A DNA stretch of 64,000 bases from Chlorocebus sabaeus (GCF_047675955.1 NC_132928.1:50462889-50526888); one strand, 5' to 3'. Positions 1 to 11,485 are shown, counted from the stretch's first letter. Translations and numbers: made by a program. Notes: generated from the sequence alone by a model not told the origin.

Positions 1-798
1 TTTTAATATGATCAATTCATGTATTTTCTTTTCTTGAAGTAACATTCATATGTGAGTAGTTTAGGTATCCATATGTGAGATAAAATAACAAACAAAAAAG
101 CCACATTTACTCATTTCTGCTTGCCAACACAATTTCACAAAGTTCTTGACTCCATGACGATACACAGCTTTCCAAATACTTTTAAGACAAAATAAAACAC
201 ATACTCCTCCACATCTCTTGCCTAAGTTACTATATTCCTTGAAGATAATAACCCAAGCCTTGCCTTTTCCTATAAATAAAATGACAGTAATTATATTTCT
301 ATAATCTATAACCAAATATACTCTTACACCAAACCTTAACATATTTCTACTCTAATATAACTTCTAAACAAACGTAATTTTACATATGCGAAACCCCCAC
401 CACCTATACATAAACAGTAGACTAAAATACAGTGCCAGAACAGGCTAACAAAACCTCCTATAAGACTACTCCCAGGCAGTAGGCTCTGTCTGCAGTTCTC
501 AATAAGACTTCTAAATATAATACCTTTAATTCTTAAAAAGCTTTTCTTTAGTTGACAATCACGGCGACTATGAAGGGGCTCAAGAATACACTGCCCAGGG
601 TCGTCTGGAGCATTGCAGGGAAGTGGAGGCTTGGTATAGCACAGGCCCTTTGAACCCAGGCCCTTTGAACCCCTCTGGCTCCGCCATGGTTGCAGACGAC
701 CGGGTGAGCTTCTGACCTCCCACTTGGTTGACAGTCCTGAATATTATTCAGCTATCTGCTTTCACCACTTGACAAAAAAGTGAGTTCTTCCTTGAAAC
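1..798. other. Intron 3 of SOAT1, mostly unique
   Basis: AT-rich unique sequence. The patch 555-720 is GC-richer with several CpGs and, on the minus strand, a CCATGGCGGAGCC word; I do not recognise a gene in it. No SOAT1 exon seen. Confidence 0.6.
643..672 (+). repeat. 15-base tandem duplication in a CpG-bearing patch
   Basis: AGGCCCTTTGAACCC occurs twice in tandem at 643-657 and 658-672. Confidence 0.95.
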
Positions 799-1090
799 TT
801 TTTTTTTTTTTTTTGAGATAAGAGTTTCACTCTTGCTGCCCAGGCTGGAGAGCAACAGCACCATCTTAGCTCACCGCAACCTCCGTCTCCCAGGTTTAGG
901 CAATTCTCCTGTCTCAGCCTCCTAAGTAGCTAGGATTATAGGTATGCACCACCACATGCAGCCAATTTTGTACTTTTATTAGAGATGGGGTTTCTCCATG
1001 GTGGTCAGGCTGGTCTCGAACCTCAGGTGATTCACCCGCCTCAGCCTCTGAAAGTGCTGGGATTACAGGCGTGAGCCACCGCACCCAGCC
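799..1090 (-). mobile_element. Alu (AluS/J type), full length
   Basis: Poly-T 799-814, two monomers, ends CACCCAGCC. Flanks repeat (T)TGAAACTTTT on both sides, a short target duplication. Confidence 0.9.
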
Positions 1091-1103
1091 TGAAACTTTT
1101 ATC

Positions 1104-1229
1104 TTTTTAAATAGAGATGTGGTCTCACCATGTTGGCCAGGCTGGTCTCAAACTCCTGGCCTCAAGTGATGTGCCCACCTCAGGCTCCCAAAGTGCTGGG
1201 ATTACAGGTGTAAGCCACTGTGCCCAGCC
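1104..1229 (-). mobile_element. Alu monomer (FLAM-like or half Alu)
   Basis: Left-arm sequence only, starting in TAGAGATGTGGTCTCACC and ending GCCCAGCC. A (GT)n run follows at 1236-1249. Confidence 0.85.
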
Positions 1230-3061
1230 AAGACTGTGTGTGTGTGTGTTTTATAAAGGGGAATATCCTAGTTAAAAGATACTACAAAGAAAAAGATATG
1301 TGAGGCTGTCTGATTGGCTAGGTGGTACAGGTGTTTTCCCTTTCAATTTGATTCTATAAACAAAGCTCGGCAGGATAGAAACTATTACACATGGATAACG
1401 GTCTAGAACTGAAAACACACAGGATAGCACCTGACACAGTTACCACTCTCCAGGTATTTGTTGTTCCAACCTCTCCCCTTCAGTCTGAGCTAACCTATGA
1501 GGAACAATAAAACAATGTACAATGAAAATTGTAATTTAAGCAAATCCTATCATTTAGTGCTTTTATTGTTAACAGATAACTAAACCTACCACATTCCTTT
1601 ACATGGCATTATAATTACATGCCTAATGTTCATTTCCTAATGCCCTTCTCCTCTTTCTCTGAGGAATTAAAGTTGATAGAAGGTGCTGCCACCGGGGCAC
1701 AAGGAAGAAAGAACTCTGCTCTGTGGATGCTTACGTTTCCTGAATCTCCTCCTTTCACAGATCCTAGCAGTGATGACAATAACGAGTGACTGCTTATTAT
1801 TGTTACTCCCTTTGTAAGAGGGAATATTAAGAAATACAGTATAAGAAACAGTCCACTTCTGCCTTCTATCACATGAAACTTGTTAATTAGAACTCAGTAT
1901 GTGATCACTAATAAATCTGAATAATGATGTCTGGTATCAGTAACTTGAAAATAATGTTGAGGTTATAGGCTTTCTAATTTGCTTATCTTTTCAATCTCAT
2001 ATCTACTGATATTAATTTCATGCAGCCAGTGGACTCTGACAGCCCTCGCACCATGACAGATGGATGGAGAGAAGGAAAGAAGGGAGAAGAGGAAGAGGGG
2101 AGGAGGCAGTTAACTAGAAACTAGAAAAGGTGCTTATTTAGGTAATCTAGTAAACTATATTTTACAGCTTAAGGAAACCTTTTGTATTAAATAAGCAGCT
2201 GAATTAGATAACCTTTAAGATTCCAAGAATAAGGATCAACCATGATACAAAGACCCTATGGTTGGAACACATAGTTAAAGAAACAAATGATAATGATCAG
2301 AGATAAGGCTGGAAAAGCAAGTAGGGACTAGATCATGGACCTTTAAGCCATTTTAAGAATTTATTTTATCCTAAAGACATCTGGAAGCCAATGACATTTT
2401 AAGTACAAGATTTATAAACATGTTCAGATTTGCATTTTAGAAAGATAACTCTTCTACCTAAAAAGGCTTCCAGGCAAAGATTACTTTGGACTGAGTACTG
2501 AAATGAAAAAAGGTCAGGGTCATTTATGGGTAAATAACTCTTTCAAAGGTACAGAGACATAAAACAATCTTAAAGTATGCTGAAAGAAAAAAGCAAAGTA
2601 AACCAATCAGTAAATAATATTTTCAGTGTCTAAAAAAAAAAAATGTAGGTCCCTTGATCACAATTTCTTCAAAAATGGTTTTAAAGAACATTATAGTCTA
2701 ACTCCACAAGGTCATATTATTGCTAGTCTAAAAATTATTTCTCTGATTTGCTGCCTGTCTTTGCATAGAGAATCTTTTAATCTTGGTGGCATGGTACCAG
2801 AAATCTGACCTTTCTGAGCAGAACAAATAACACAATAGAACAGGTAATACAGTGCTTAGGACTTATACTAAATTGACTCCTCAAAAAGGTCTCCTGATAA
2901 TTCACTCTAAAGTTCTTCTATTCTCCTCTCTTACCGAATCTCATTCTTTTCCTTCATTGCACTTACTTTGAAATTCTATATATTATTACTTTTTGGCATC
3001 TCACTGCCTGCCCCCCACCCAACTGATTTTAAACACCATATCTTTTTGTTAACTGATCACT
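1230..3061. other. SOAT1 intron 3, unique or very old sequence
   Basis: A GT run (1236-1249) and a GA-rich patch at 2060-2105 are the only structures noticed. No coding exon. Confidence 0.6.
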
Positions 3062-3195
3062 AATTTTGTATTTTTAGTAGAGACAGGGTTTCACAATGTT
3101 GCCGAGGCTGGTCTCAAACTCCTGGCCTCAAATGATCTGCCTGCCTTGGCCTCCCAAAGTACTGGGTTTACAGGCGTGAGCCACTGTGCCTGGCC
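3062..3195 (-). mobile_element. Partial Alu, left arm
   Basis: Starts at the mid-element TTTTTGTATTTTTAG-type linker and ends at the GGCC end; right arm missing. Confidence 0.85.
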
Positions 3196-3599
3196 AAAGA
3201 ACATTTTTAAGGTATCTAATTAAGTCACTGTTCCCCTTGCTCATGCATTTTATATATAGTGTTCTCAGCATGAGAACAGAAAATACAACTTCTTTAAAAT
3301 CCCAGCACTTAATGTACTACCTGATAGACAAAGAAACCAAGTAGGCATTCATTAAATCGAACTGCTAAACATTCAAGAGTAACAGGACAGGTACCTGTCT
3401 ACCTTTTGTAAGTGATGAAATCATAAAGCACAATAAACTGACTTTCCCAAAATTCTTCAAAATAGACTAGAGATTCTTACACTTGTGCATTTAAATAAAA
3501 TGAGGAAAGGCAGAAAGGAAAATATCAGAAAAATGTATGGCCACACTTGCATAGCAAAAAGGTGAAATTTGACCAGTAGATTGGGGCAGCAAAGAAAAA
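3196..3599. other. SOAT1 intron 3, nothing recognised
   Basis: AT-rich, no open frame or repeat family identified. Confidence 0.5.
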
Positions 3600-4690
3600 C
3601 AGACAGCCATAGTAGAAACTGTTATCTGTCAACCCTATCAGTGCCTACCCCTTTCTTAGTACCAGAATCCCTGATTTCTATCTGGGCACATGACTGCTTA
3701 GAATAAATAAACTTCCCAGTCTCTCTTTGCACCTAGGTAGCCAATAAGATACAGGTGGAAAAGGTTTGTCAAAGTCCACAGAAAATTTCCTTAACAGACA
3801 GCAGATACCTGTTCCTTACTCCCACTCCTTTCCTTCCCTCAATTTTGCCACTTGGAACTCAGATGAAATGACTAGAGCCATTTGGACAACGAAGAGGACC
3901 ACAGCCTATGAATGTGAAACTGCCTTTGCAAAAGACTATGACAGTGAGACACGTCTAGCATGTCTGACTCCATCATGCTTCTAGCCTCACAGGCTGGCCA
4001 TCCTCGCTCATTCCTGAGCAGAGGCCAATCTAACTCTGGGAGAAATTCATAGTTCAACTTTGATGTAAGGAGGTAATAGTCCCTCGTTGGGAACTGAAAC
4101 CACCTTTGTAACACTAAAGAAATGCCACAAGATTAGGATTATGGGAGGGACCTGAACATCTTCTGAGATGTTTTTCTGATCTTTGAATTCTGGCAACTGA
4201 CTAGCTTACCCCCTAAACCCATGACCGGTCCTGTGACCCCCACCCAGAGGCTGACTCTGTGCATGAGAACTGTTTTCCACACCCCTATGATTTCAACCCC
4301 AACTAATCAGCAGCATCCATTCCCTAGACTCCTGCCTGCCAACTTATCCATAAAAACCCAAGCCTCTGAGTTCTCAGAGGCTGGTGTGTATAATAAACTC
4401 CTGTCCTTCCATTTGGCTAGCTTTGCATTAAACTCCTTCTCTACTGCATTACCACTGTCTCAGTCCATTGGTTTTGTCTGTGCTGAGGGTAAGAAGAACC
4501 CATCAAGCAATTACAAATGGTGAGGTAGGGAACTAGAAGGAACCAAACCAGGGTCCTTGAGGACCATGGAGTCAGTACCAGCTATGGACCTCCTACCTCT
4601 GAATTGTAGACATTAGAAAAAGAAATTACTAATCTTGTATAAGCCCCTATTATTTTGTTCACTATTACAGCAAAACCCATTCTTAACTTA
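3600..4690 (+). repeat. Older interspersed repeat split by the ERV1 LTR
   Basis: The parts either side of the LTR (about 3600-3914 and 4520-4690) read as one family: a left part with CTCTCTTTGCACCTAGG and a right part with CTACCTCTGAATTG and a TTGTATAAGCCCCTATTATTTT stretch, close to common mammalian MER-type consensus. Family name not resolved. Confidence 0.5.
3915..4515 (+). mobile_element. ERV1-class solo LTR
   Basis: The segment begins TG and ends CA, flanked by a 4-base duplication AATG (3911-3914 and 4516-4519), the size expected of gammaretrovirus-like ERV1 insertions. It has CAT-rich U3 sequence, AATAAAC near 4390 and a GAAGAACCCAT motif close to the 3' end, as in several primate ERV1 LTRs. 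No internal viral genes are attached, so two LTRs recombined to leave one. I cannot name the subfamily. It splits an older repeat at 3600-4690. Confidence 0.75.
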
Positions 4691-4784
4691 TACAATAATC
4701 AAAGGATTTCTGAGCAGAAAATACTTAGACTTGTCTCTCTAGCAGTCGGCCAATAAATCAATAGATAAGCACTATCCAAAAACT

Positions 4785-5376
4785 TTTTTTTTTCCTTTTT
4801 GAGATGAAGTTATGGTCTGTTACCCAGGCTGGAGTGCAGTGGTGTGATCTCAGCTCACTGCAACCTCCAACTCCTGGGTTCAAGTGATTCTCCTGTTTCC
4901 AGAGTACTTGGGACTATAGGCCATGTACCACCAGACCTGGTTAATTTTTTTGTGTTTTTTTTTTTGAGATGGAGTCTAGCTCTGTCGCCCAGGCTGGAGT
5001 GCAGTGGCCAGATCTCAGCTCACTGCAAGCTCCGCCTCCCGGGTTCACGCCATTCTCCTGCCTCAGCCTCCCGAGTAGTTGGGACTACAGGCACCCGCCA
5101 CCTCGCCCGGCTAATTTTCTGTATTTTTTAGTAGAGACGGGGTTTCACCGTGTTAGCCAGGATGGTCTCGATCTCCTGTCCTCGTGATCCGCCCGTCTCG
5201 GCCTCCCAAAGTGCTGGGATTACAGGCTTGAGCCACCACGCCCGGTCATTTTTTTTGTATTTTTAGTAAAGACGGGGTTTCACCATGTTGGTTGGGCTGG
5301 TCTCTAACTCATGTGATCCCCCAGCCTCAACCTCTCAAAGTGCTGGGATTACAGGTGTGAGCCACCACGCCTGAAC
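4785..5376 (-). mobile_element. AluS split by a younger AluY
   Basis: The outer copy occupies 4785-4954 and 5248-5376. CCAAAAACTTTT repeats at both outer edges as its target duplication. Confidence 0.9.
4955..5247 (-). mobile_element. AluYRa-like insertion inside an AluS
   Basis: It carries the CCACCTCGCCCGGC word and GCAAGCTCCGCC, diagnostic of AluY and of Old World monkey derivatives. Inserted in the central A-rich linker of the outer Alu. Confidence 0.9.
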
Positions 5377-5458
5377 CAAAAACTTTTCTAGAAGGTGTTA
5401 CTTGAATGACTGAAAAAACATGGCGAGAAACTCTTATTTGCAGACATGACACCTGAGT

Positions 5459-5638
5459 CTTTTTATTTATTTATTTTTTTGAGACAGTTTCACTCTTATT
5501 TCCCAGGCTGGAGCGCAATGCCATGATCTCGGCTCACTGCAACCTCTGCCTCCTGGGTTCAAGCGATTCTCCTGCTTCAGCCTCCCCAGTACCTAGGATT
5601 ATAGGCATGCGTCACCATACCCAGCTAATTTTTGTATC
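5459..5638 (-). mobile_element. Partial Alu (right arm)
   Basis: Poly-T and right monomer, broken off after CCAGCTAATTTTTGTAT. Confidence 0.88.
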
Positions 5639-5757
5639 CTGACTCTTACTCATCACAGTTTGATCATTTAATTGCGGGGCAATAGCATAAGGTACTGATG
5701 TGAAAAAACAATATTTGAAATGCTATATGAGAAGCAAACAGAATATGTTGCTACAAT

Positions 5758-6055
5758 TTTTTTTTTTTGTTTTTAAGACAAAGTCTGGCTCTATCACCCA
5801 GGCTGGAGTGCAGTGGTGCCATCTTGGCTCATTGCAACCTCTACCTTCTGGGCTCAAATGATCCTCTCACCTCAACCTCCTGAGTAGCAGGACTATAGGC
5901 ACACACAACCATGCCCAGCTAATTTCTCTATTTTTCTATAGACACAGGGTTTTGCCATGTTGTCCAGGCTGGTCTCAAACTCATGAACTCAAGTGATCCA
6001 CCTACCTTGGCCTCCCAAAGTGCTGGGATTATAGGTATGAGCCAATGCGCCCAGC
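5758..6055 (-). mobile_element. AluJ-like, full length
   Basis: Diverged copy with GGGCTCAAATGATCC and few CpGs. Confidence 0.9.
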
Positions 6056-6510
6056 CCAAAAATGTATTTTTAAGAAGTTGAAATAGAAAGTGATTTTTTT
6101 CATCCTTCTAATATTCACATGAGATCTAACATTCCCTCTATAAAGTTGTGTACATTAACAAAAGTTCAACAAACACCAATTAGTAAAGGCATTCCCTTTG
6201 CCCGTCTTAACATACTCATTTTTCTCTGAAAACTACTCTCAGAACCGAGGACAGGCATCTAATGTTCAGGCCAGGGCTATACTATATGACCTTGTCCTTC
6301 TGGCCAAAATTCAATTATCTCTCTTATAATAAATCTGATGTTCTGAGCTTTGAAAGAAAGTGAGTGGAAACTTTATTATATTGAAATATCTAAAGTATCT
6401 AAACTCTTCCTACTAAAATCCTTACTCTTTCCAGAGCTTGAACGTTCATCTTCTCCTAAGATTCTGTGAGATACATTAATATCATTTGAATATATTTTCT
6501 TTTATGCCTT

Positions 6511-6583
6511 CAGGAGTTTGAGACCAGCCTGGGCAACATAGTGAGACCTTGTCTCTATTAAAAACAACAACAACAAAAGCAAA
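6511..6583 (+). mobile_element. Alu fragment
   Basis: Only the GAGTTTGAGACCAGCCTGGG to GTCTCTATTAAAAACAAC part of a left arm remains. Confidence 0.75.
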
Positions 6584-6974
6584 GCTAATTAAACTGTTAA
6601 TGTAAGTTGGTTGGGGCTTACTCATATGAATCTCCCTTGGACTGTTCTAAGATCTTTTAAAGTCTTGTTACAACACAATTCTAAGGATTTCAAAAGGTCA
6701 TAATCAGAGTTACACAAGTTTGTATGACCCCACTGGCATTAGATAAAAAGTACATCCTTAAAACTTTTTTTAACAACCATGTTAGACCTTGAAAAGACCT
6801 TAAGAGATTCAGTCAGTTCAAACCACTAATTTCAACACACTCACGTCATCACTTCCCTCACTCCTCTTCCCTTTAGACCAAAAGGTTTGCTCAATGCTTG
6901 AGGAACTTCTTCACGCCTGTCCTTAATAAGAGCTCCTCTATCTACACATTTACTTTTTCAGAGTTCTTTGTTGG

Positions 6975-7136
6975 TTGCCCAATTTGGCAAATAATATAGG
7001 ACACTATATTTAAATTTAAATTTCAGATAAATAACTTCTTAGTCTGTCTCAAATACTGCATGATTACTAAAAAAGTATTCATTGTTTATCTGAAATTCAA
7101 ATTGGACTGGACATACTGTATTTTACCTGACAACTC
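6975..7136. repeat. Palindromic (hairpin) element
   Basis: The left arm (about 6978-7035, ending TTTCAGATAAATAAC) and the right arm (about 7082-7136, beginning GTTTATCTGAAATTCAAATT) are inverted copies of each other, with a short loop. This resembles a fold-back non-autonomous DNA element of the mammalian MER type. Confidence 0.7.
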
Positions 7137-7793
7137 TAGTTCTGTGGAGCTGAAACAGCAGCCAATGAGATTTATCGACTATTTCTTTACAATAACAAGC
7201 AGTGAATTCTGAAAAAGCTTTAGTCAGCTACACAATTATGACATAAACCTTGAGAGCTAAAAGGGACCTTGGAGACAACTAGTGCAATGCTCTCACTTTA
7301 AAGATCAAGGAAAGATGAAGTGACAACCAGGAGGAACATGACACAAATTACAAATGACCAGAAAGATTCCTAACTTTCAGTTTTTAAAAATTATTTGTAA
7401 AAACCCACAACAGAAAAGGAATTAGTATGTGAAAAAACAGACCAAGTTCATGGCTCTGAACAATGTTCACCTACTTATCATCTTGAGTCCTTCCATGTTA
7501 GTAAATGTCAAATAAAGCAACAACTAAAAAAAGGGAGCAATTAGAGATCTCTTATAAATGGGATAATTTAAGTAAAATTATGTATATAAAGTACGTAGTA
7601 TAAAAGCTCAGTCTGTAAGAGGACTTCTTATAGTTCCCTTCTCCTACTGGCTCATCTGTTTCCTCAGTCTAAAATACTAAAATATTACAACAGCTTCCAA
7701 TCAATTCTGACTGTCTCCAAACTCTATATGCCATCCTGAACTTTCACATCAGAACAGTAGTCCTACTATATCTTGTTCAAAAACATTGCAATT

Positions 7794-8106
7794 GGCTGGG
7801 TGCGGTGGCTCACGCCTGTAATCCCTGCACTTTGGGAGGCCGAGGTAGGTGAATCATTTGAGGTCAGGAGTTCCAAGACCAGTCTGGCCAACATGGTGAA
7901 AGGCCGCCTCTACTAAAAATACAAAAATTAGCCGGGCATGGTGGCACATGCCTGTAATCCCAGCAGCTGGGGAGGCTTAGGCAGGAGAATCACTTGAACC
8001 CAGGAGGCAGAGGTTGCAGTGAGCAGAGATTGCATCACTGCACTCCAGCCTGGGCAATACAGTGAAAACTCTGTCTCAAAAAAAAAAAAAAAAAAGAAAG
8101 AAAAAA
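7794..8106 (+). mobile_element. AluS, full length
   Basis: Starts GGCTGGGTGCGG; A-tail ends AAAGAAAGAAAAAATTAC. ATTGCAATT-like flanks suggest its target duplication. Confidence 0.92.
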
Positions 8107-9200
8107 TTACAATTAATAAACAATGGTAAAATAGTCAATCTCATTAGACAGTAAATAATTGACAATTTTAAAACTTCTAAGTCAAATCACCTAAAGTTCA
8201 CCAAATGACATTTGGTGACTCATTCAGAATAATGTACGGTCTAATACATATAGAGTATATAGTAGGGGTATAAACTAAGTAGTTAGGAATATAGAGTAGA
8301 GAGGACATCATTTCAACTGGAGTGTTCAGAAAACTGTAGAAACAGCAAGATTTGACCTAAAATTTGAAGGATATACATTATTTTGATTGGCGGATGGAGA
8401 AAGAAGGAATTTCAGATAGAGCTACATGAATGAGGGCATAAAAGTTGAGAAAAAATGCTTTATAATCTAGCCTCAATTTTTCAACTTTTTCTTGCCATTG
8501 TGCCCCAATAGAGACACAGATGCCCATTCAGTGCCCTAAAATATGTACAGTGTAAGTTTTCTAACACCATTATCTTTGTTCAGGCCAATACTTCCCTTAA
8601 CATCAGGGAACAAGTCTTGCACAACTCTGCAACCCTTATGTCACTTGCACAATACACACATTAATACGAGCTAAACCAAGGTCCACCTTTCTTTCAGCTT
8701 TTCCCTTACTTCATTCATTACTTTCTTCTTCTAATCCTCCTAAGTGACCAAGCTAAAAGATTTCATAATTTTATTAATATATAAAGCAGACAAGTAGAAT
8801 ATTCTTTAAAAAGTTTTAACGTAAATCCTTGGAATATCCCCCCATTATCTCTCTTCCTGCCACCCCTTTCTACCCCTTTTCCCTAAAACCTCTACTTTCT
8901 ACCCCAAACTCCCTCTCGCCTTTCGGTTTGTGATTCTGTATGGGAAAAAGTTCTCCTCCCACTTTAGATTTTTCAATAGAGGAATGACAGCAGAGACAGA
9001 CTTACTTTTCACCTATTTGAAACTTTCCCTCACAAATAGAACATAATAAGGTTTTGTGTTCTTGATAAGAAGGGCAGGAACAAAAGAGGACAAAGGAAGA
9101 ATTGAAAAGGGAATAACAAAAATGTAGGTATCCTGCCTGACTAGAGAAATAAGAAGGGTCAGAAACACTCTAGTAAACCACAAAAACAAAATTTATTTTA
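8107..9200. other. SOAT1 intron 3, unique
   Basis: Some weak resemblance to old mammalian repeats at 8220-8460; otherwise nothing recognised. Confidence 0.5.
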
Positions 9201-9314
9201 GGCCAAGTGTGGTGGCTCACGCCTGTAATCCCAGCACTTTGGGAGGCCGACGCAGGCAGATCACGAGGTCAGGAGATTGGGACCATCCTGGCTAATGCAG
9301 TGAAACCCCATCTC

Positions 9315-9921
9315 GCCCTTTAGGCCGGAACCACCATCTTCCAGTAATTCACCAAAATATCGAACACAAAGGGAAAGAGGAGAGGCACCCGATGTATGTT
9401 CTCCAGGCCTTTTAGAAAACATGGAGTTGCTCCTTTGGCCACGTATATGTGAATCTATAAGAAAGGTGATGTTGTAGACATCAAGGGAATGGGTATTGTA
9501 CAAAAAGGAATGCCCCACAAGTGTTACCATGGCAAAACTGGAGGAGTCTACAATGTCTACACCCAGCATGCTGTTGGCATTGTTGTCTACAGCCAGCATG
9601 CTGTTGGCATTGTTGTAAACAAACAAGTTAAGGGCAAGATTCTTGCCAAGAGAATTAATGTGCATACTGAGCACATTAAGCACTCTAAGAGCCGAGATAG
9701 CTTCCTGAAACGCGTGAAGGAAAATGATCAGAAAAAGAAAGAAACCAAAGAGAAAGGTACCTGGTTTCAACTGAAGCGCCAGCCTGCTCCACCCAGAGAA
9801 GCACACTTTGTGAGAACCAATGGGAAGGAGCCTGAGCTGCTGGAACCTATTCCCCATGAATTCATGGCATAATACGGGTTAAAGAAAAATAAAACACCTC
9901 TGCGCTGAAAAAAAAAGAAAA
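9315..9921 (+). pseudogene. RPL21P: RPL21 processed pseudogene inside an Alu
   Basis: This is an intronless copy of the ribosomal protein eL21 mRNA: 5' UTR, coding region 9357-9872, AATAAA at 9888-9893 and an A-rich tail. It is flanked by a 13-base target-site duplication GAAACCCCATCTC (9302-9314 and 9922-9934), and the target lies inside a plus-strand Alu. The frame is recognisable throughout (segments such as KGMPHKCYHGKTG and ELLEPIPHEFMA). It is not functional: the start codon has become ATA (9357-9359) and an arginine codon has become TGA at 9450-9452. It is 33 bases longer than the parent because of a 30-base tandem duplication at 9555-9614 plus 3 extra bases. It lies in SOAT1 intron 3, antisense to that gene. 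Confidence 0.95.
9555..9614 (+). repeat. 30-base tandem duplication within the RPL21 retrocopy
   Basis: Units 9555-9584 and 9585-9614 differ at one base and each encode a QHAVGIVV segment. The parent gene has one copy, so this arose in the pseudogene or its source transcript. Confidence 0.9.
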
Positions 9922-10127
9922 GAAACCCCATCTCTACTAAAAATTACAAAAAATTAGCCAGGTGTGGTGGCACGTGCCTGTAGTCTCAGCTACTTGGGAG
10001 GCTGAGGCAGGAGCATTGCTTGAACCCAGGAGGTGGAGGTTGCAGTGAGCCAAGATCGTGCCACTGCACTCTAGACAGGGTGACAGAGAGAGACTGTCTC
10101 AAAAAAAAAAAAAAAAAAAAAAAAAAA

Positions 10128-11426
10128 CCTAGTATGTGTCTATACATTAAATATTTTTATTTTCTTAGCCAAAATTATAAATTAGTCATCAGAAGAAGTT
10201 GCATAACAAATCATTAAACAATCTCTTATGATGGAGAAACAAAGCACTAATTGGAAAAGACATTCACCAGAAATGACCTTCATCACTGTAGTGCTGGAGG
10301 CTTACACAGGTAACTTAATGGAATTAGGTAAAATAAAGTTTAACACCCTATTAACTGGAGTCTATACCCACAATTTCAAGTGCAGTAAATAAATCTTTTG
10401 AGTACCACTTTATAAAGCAGTACCATAAGCGATTACATTGTAGTCATCACAAATATGCCTACAGGATGATGGAAGGAGGACAGCGTAGATCTCTTAATGT
10501 TAAGCAAATATGTTCTTTAACAAATTTGCTGTGACAGCATCATCCTTGGACTCAAACAGTACTGATTTCCAACAAATTAGATGAAAGTACAAATACTACG
10601 CCCCTGGCCTTGGATGATAACTGAAAAACTAGTTCTGATAATAACAAAGACGTTGACATCAAAGTGAGCTTAAATAATCTGGCATACATTTCATGAAATA
10701 TGATTACAAAAATATTTCTAAATCGAGATTATTCTATAATTTTATATGTACATATGCATGTAACTAAATAAATAAAACAGGGCTACTTCATCTTCATCAC
10801 TGGATGTTTATACAGTCAAACTGGCCAATAAATTTTGCAAGTGATCTTCTCCTTGGGAAAACAGGAGTTTGCTTTGGATTTTAAGTCAACTTACATCCAG
10901 GTATTGGATCATAACGTTTTTTCAAAAAAATGTTCTTCGCCCTCCACAATTTCCTGAGGGTACTGAGGAATTCTGGTTTGTAGAACTATTTATCCCCACT
11001 TCAAATGATTTCATGATTTTTTTTTTCGAGTGGTTATTTCTATTTCCTTGACAGGGAATCTACTTCTAGATTTAGATTCAACATTTATTGGAGGGCTGCT
11101 ATTTACTGTGAACCATGACAGATACTTTCATAAAGCACTAATAAAGACATTCAATGCTATCAACTATTAACCATGGGTCACTAAAACCAAGATTTGCTGA
11201 TAAGTGCCAGAAAATGCCAGTGATAGATGAGATGGGAGAGAAAAAGGCAATCTGGATCCTTATGCAGGATGACAAGTCAGCCGATCTTATTTTCTTGTTC
11301 CACAGGATAATGGCAACTGATGAATTGCTTAAATAATTATCTGAGCAATTTAGCATTAAAAATGTTACCAAACGAAACTCTATCTAAAACTCTACATTTT
11401 TGTTTCTAGAAGAGGGAGTTACTTGC
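10128..11426. other. SOAT1 intron 3, long Alu-free stretch next to exon 3
   Basis: About 1.3 kb without Alu directly downstream of exon 3 and its GC donor. Contains short open frames only, none with recognisable protein similarity. Confidence 0.55.
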
Positions 11427-11485
11427 CTCTGCCTCTGCTGTCAACTTTATCTTCTTTGCTATCAACTGTTTTATGTCAATTCGAC
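11427..11485 (-). CDS. SOAT1: SOAT1 coding exon 3 (residues 40-59)
   Basis: This 59-base exon completes the split glycine codon from exon 2 and encodes GRIDIKQLIAKKIKLTAEAE, continuing the SOAT1 N-terminus in frame and ending on a codon boundary. The acceptor is TTCTTCCCGTAG. The donor is AG|GCAAGT, a GC rather than GT dinucleotide at 11426-11425. Because the next SOAT1 residues are ELKPFF, the exon must end after GCAGAG, so the GC donor fits the protein better than the GT four bases further on. The segment is a short basic helix preceding the tetramerisation and membrane region of the enzyme. Confidence 0.93.

Larger units (their letters stand above)
6056..7793. other. SOAT1 intron 3, unique stretch with hairpin element
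   Basis: Apart from the Alu fragment and the palindrome, there is an old MIR/L2-like patch at about 7250-7340 (GGGACCTTGGAGACAACTAG). Confidence 0.5.
9201..10127 (+). mobile_element. Alu split by the RPL21 retrocopy
   Basis: Left part 9201-9314 and right part 9922-10127 join at the duplicated GAAACCCCATCTC. The tail is 27 A residues. Confidence 0.93.

Noticed and set aside
4844..5187. Open frames reading MESSSVAQAGVQWPDLSSLQ-type peptides, here and at dozens of other places
   Set aside because: This peptide style is the translation of Alu sequence and not evidence of a gene.
9489..9872. The 127-codon frame of the RPL21 copy as a functional ribosomal protein gene
   Set aside because: The true start codon and an upstream arginine codon are destroyed; the frame starts at an internal methionine and contains an extra 30-base duplication.
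1..11426. SOAT1 exon 4 within the left 11 kb
   Set aside because: No minus-strand segment encoding ELKPFFMKEVG or later SOAT1 residues was found by eye; the exon should lie left of the window.
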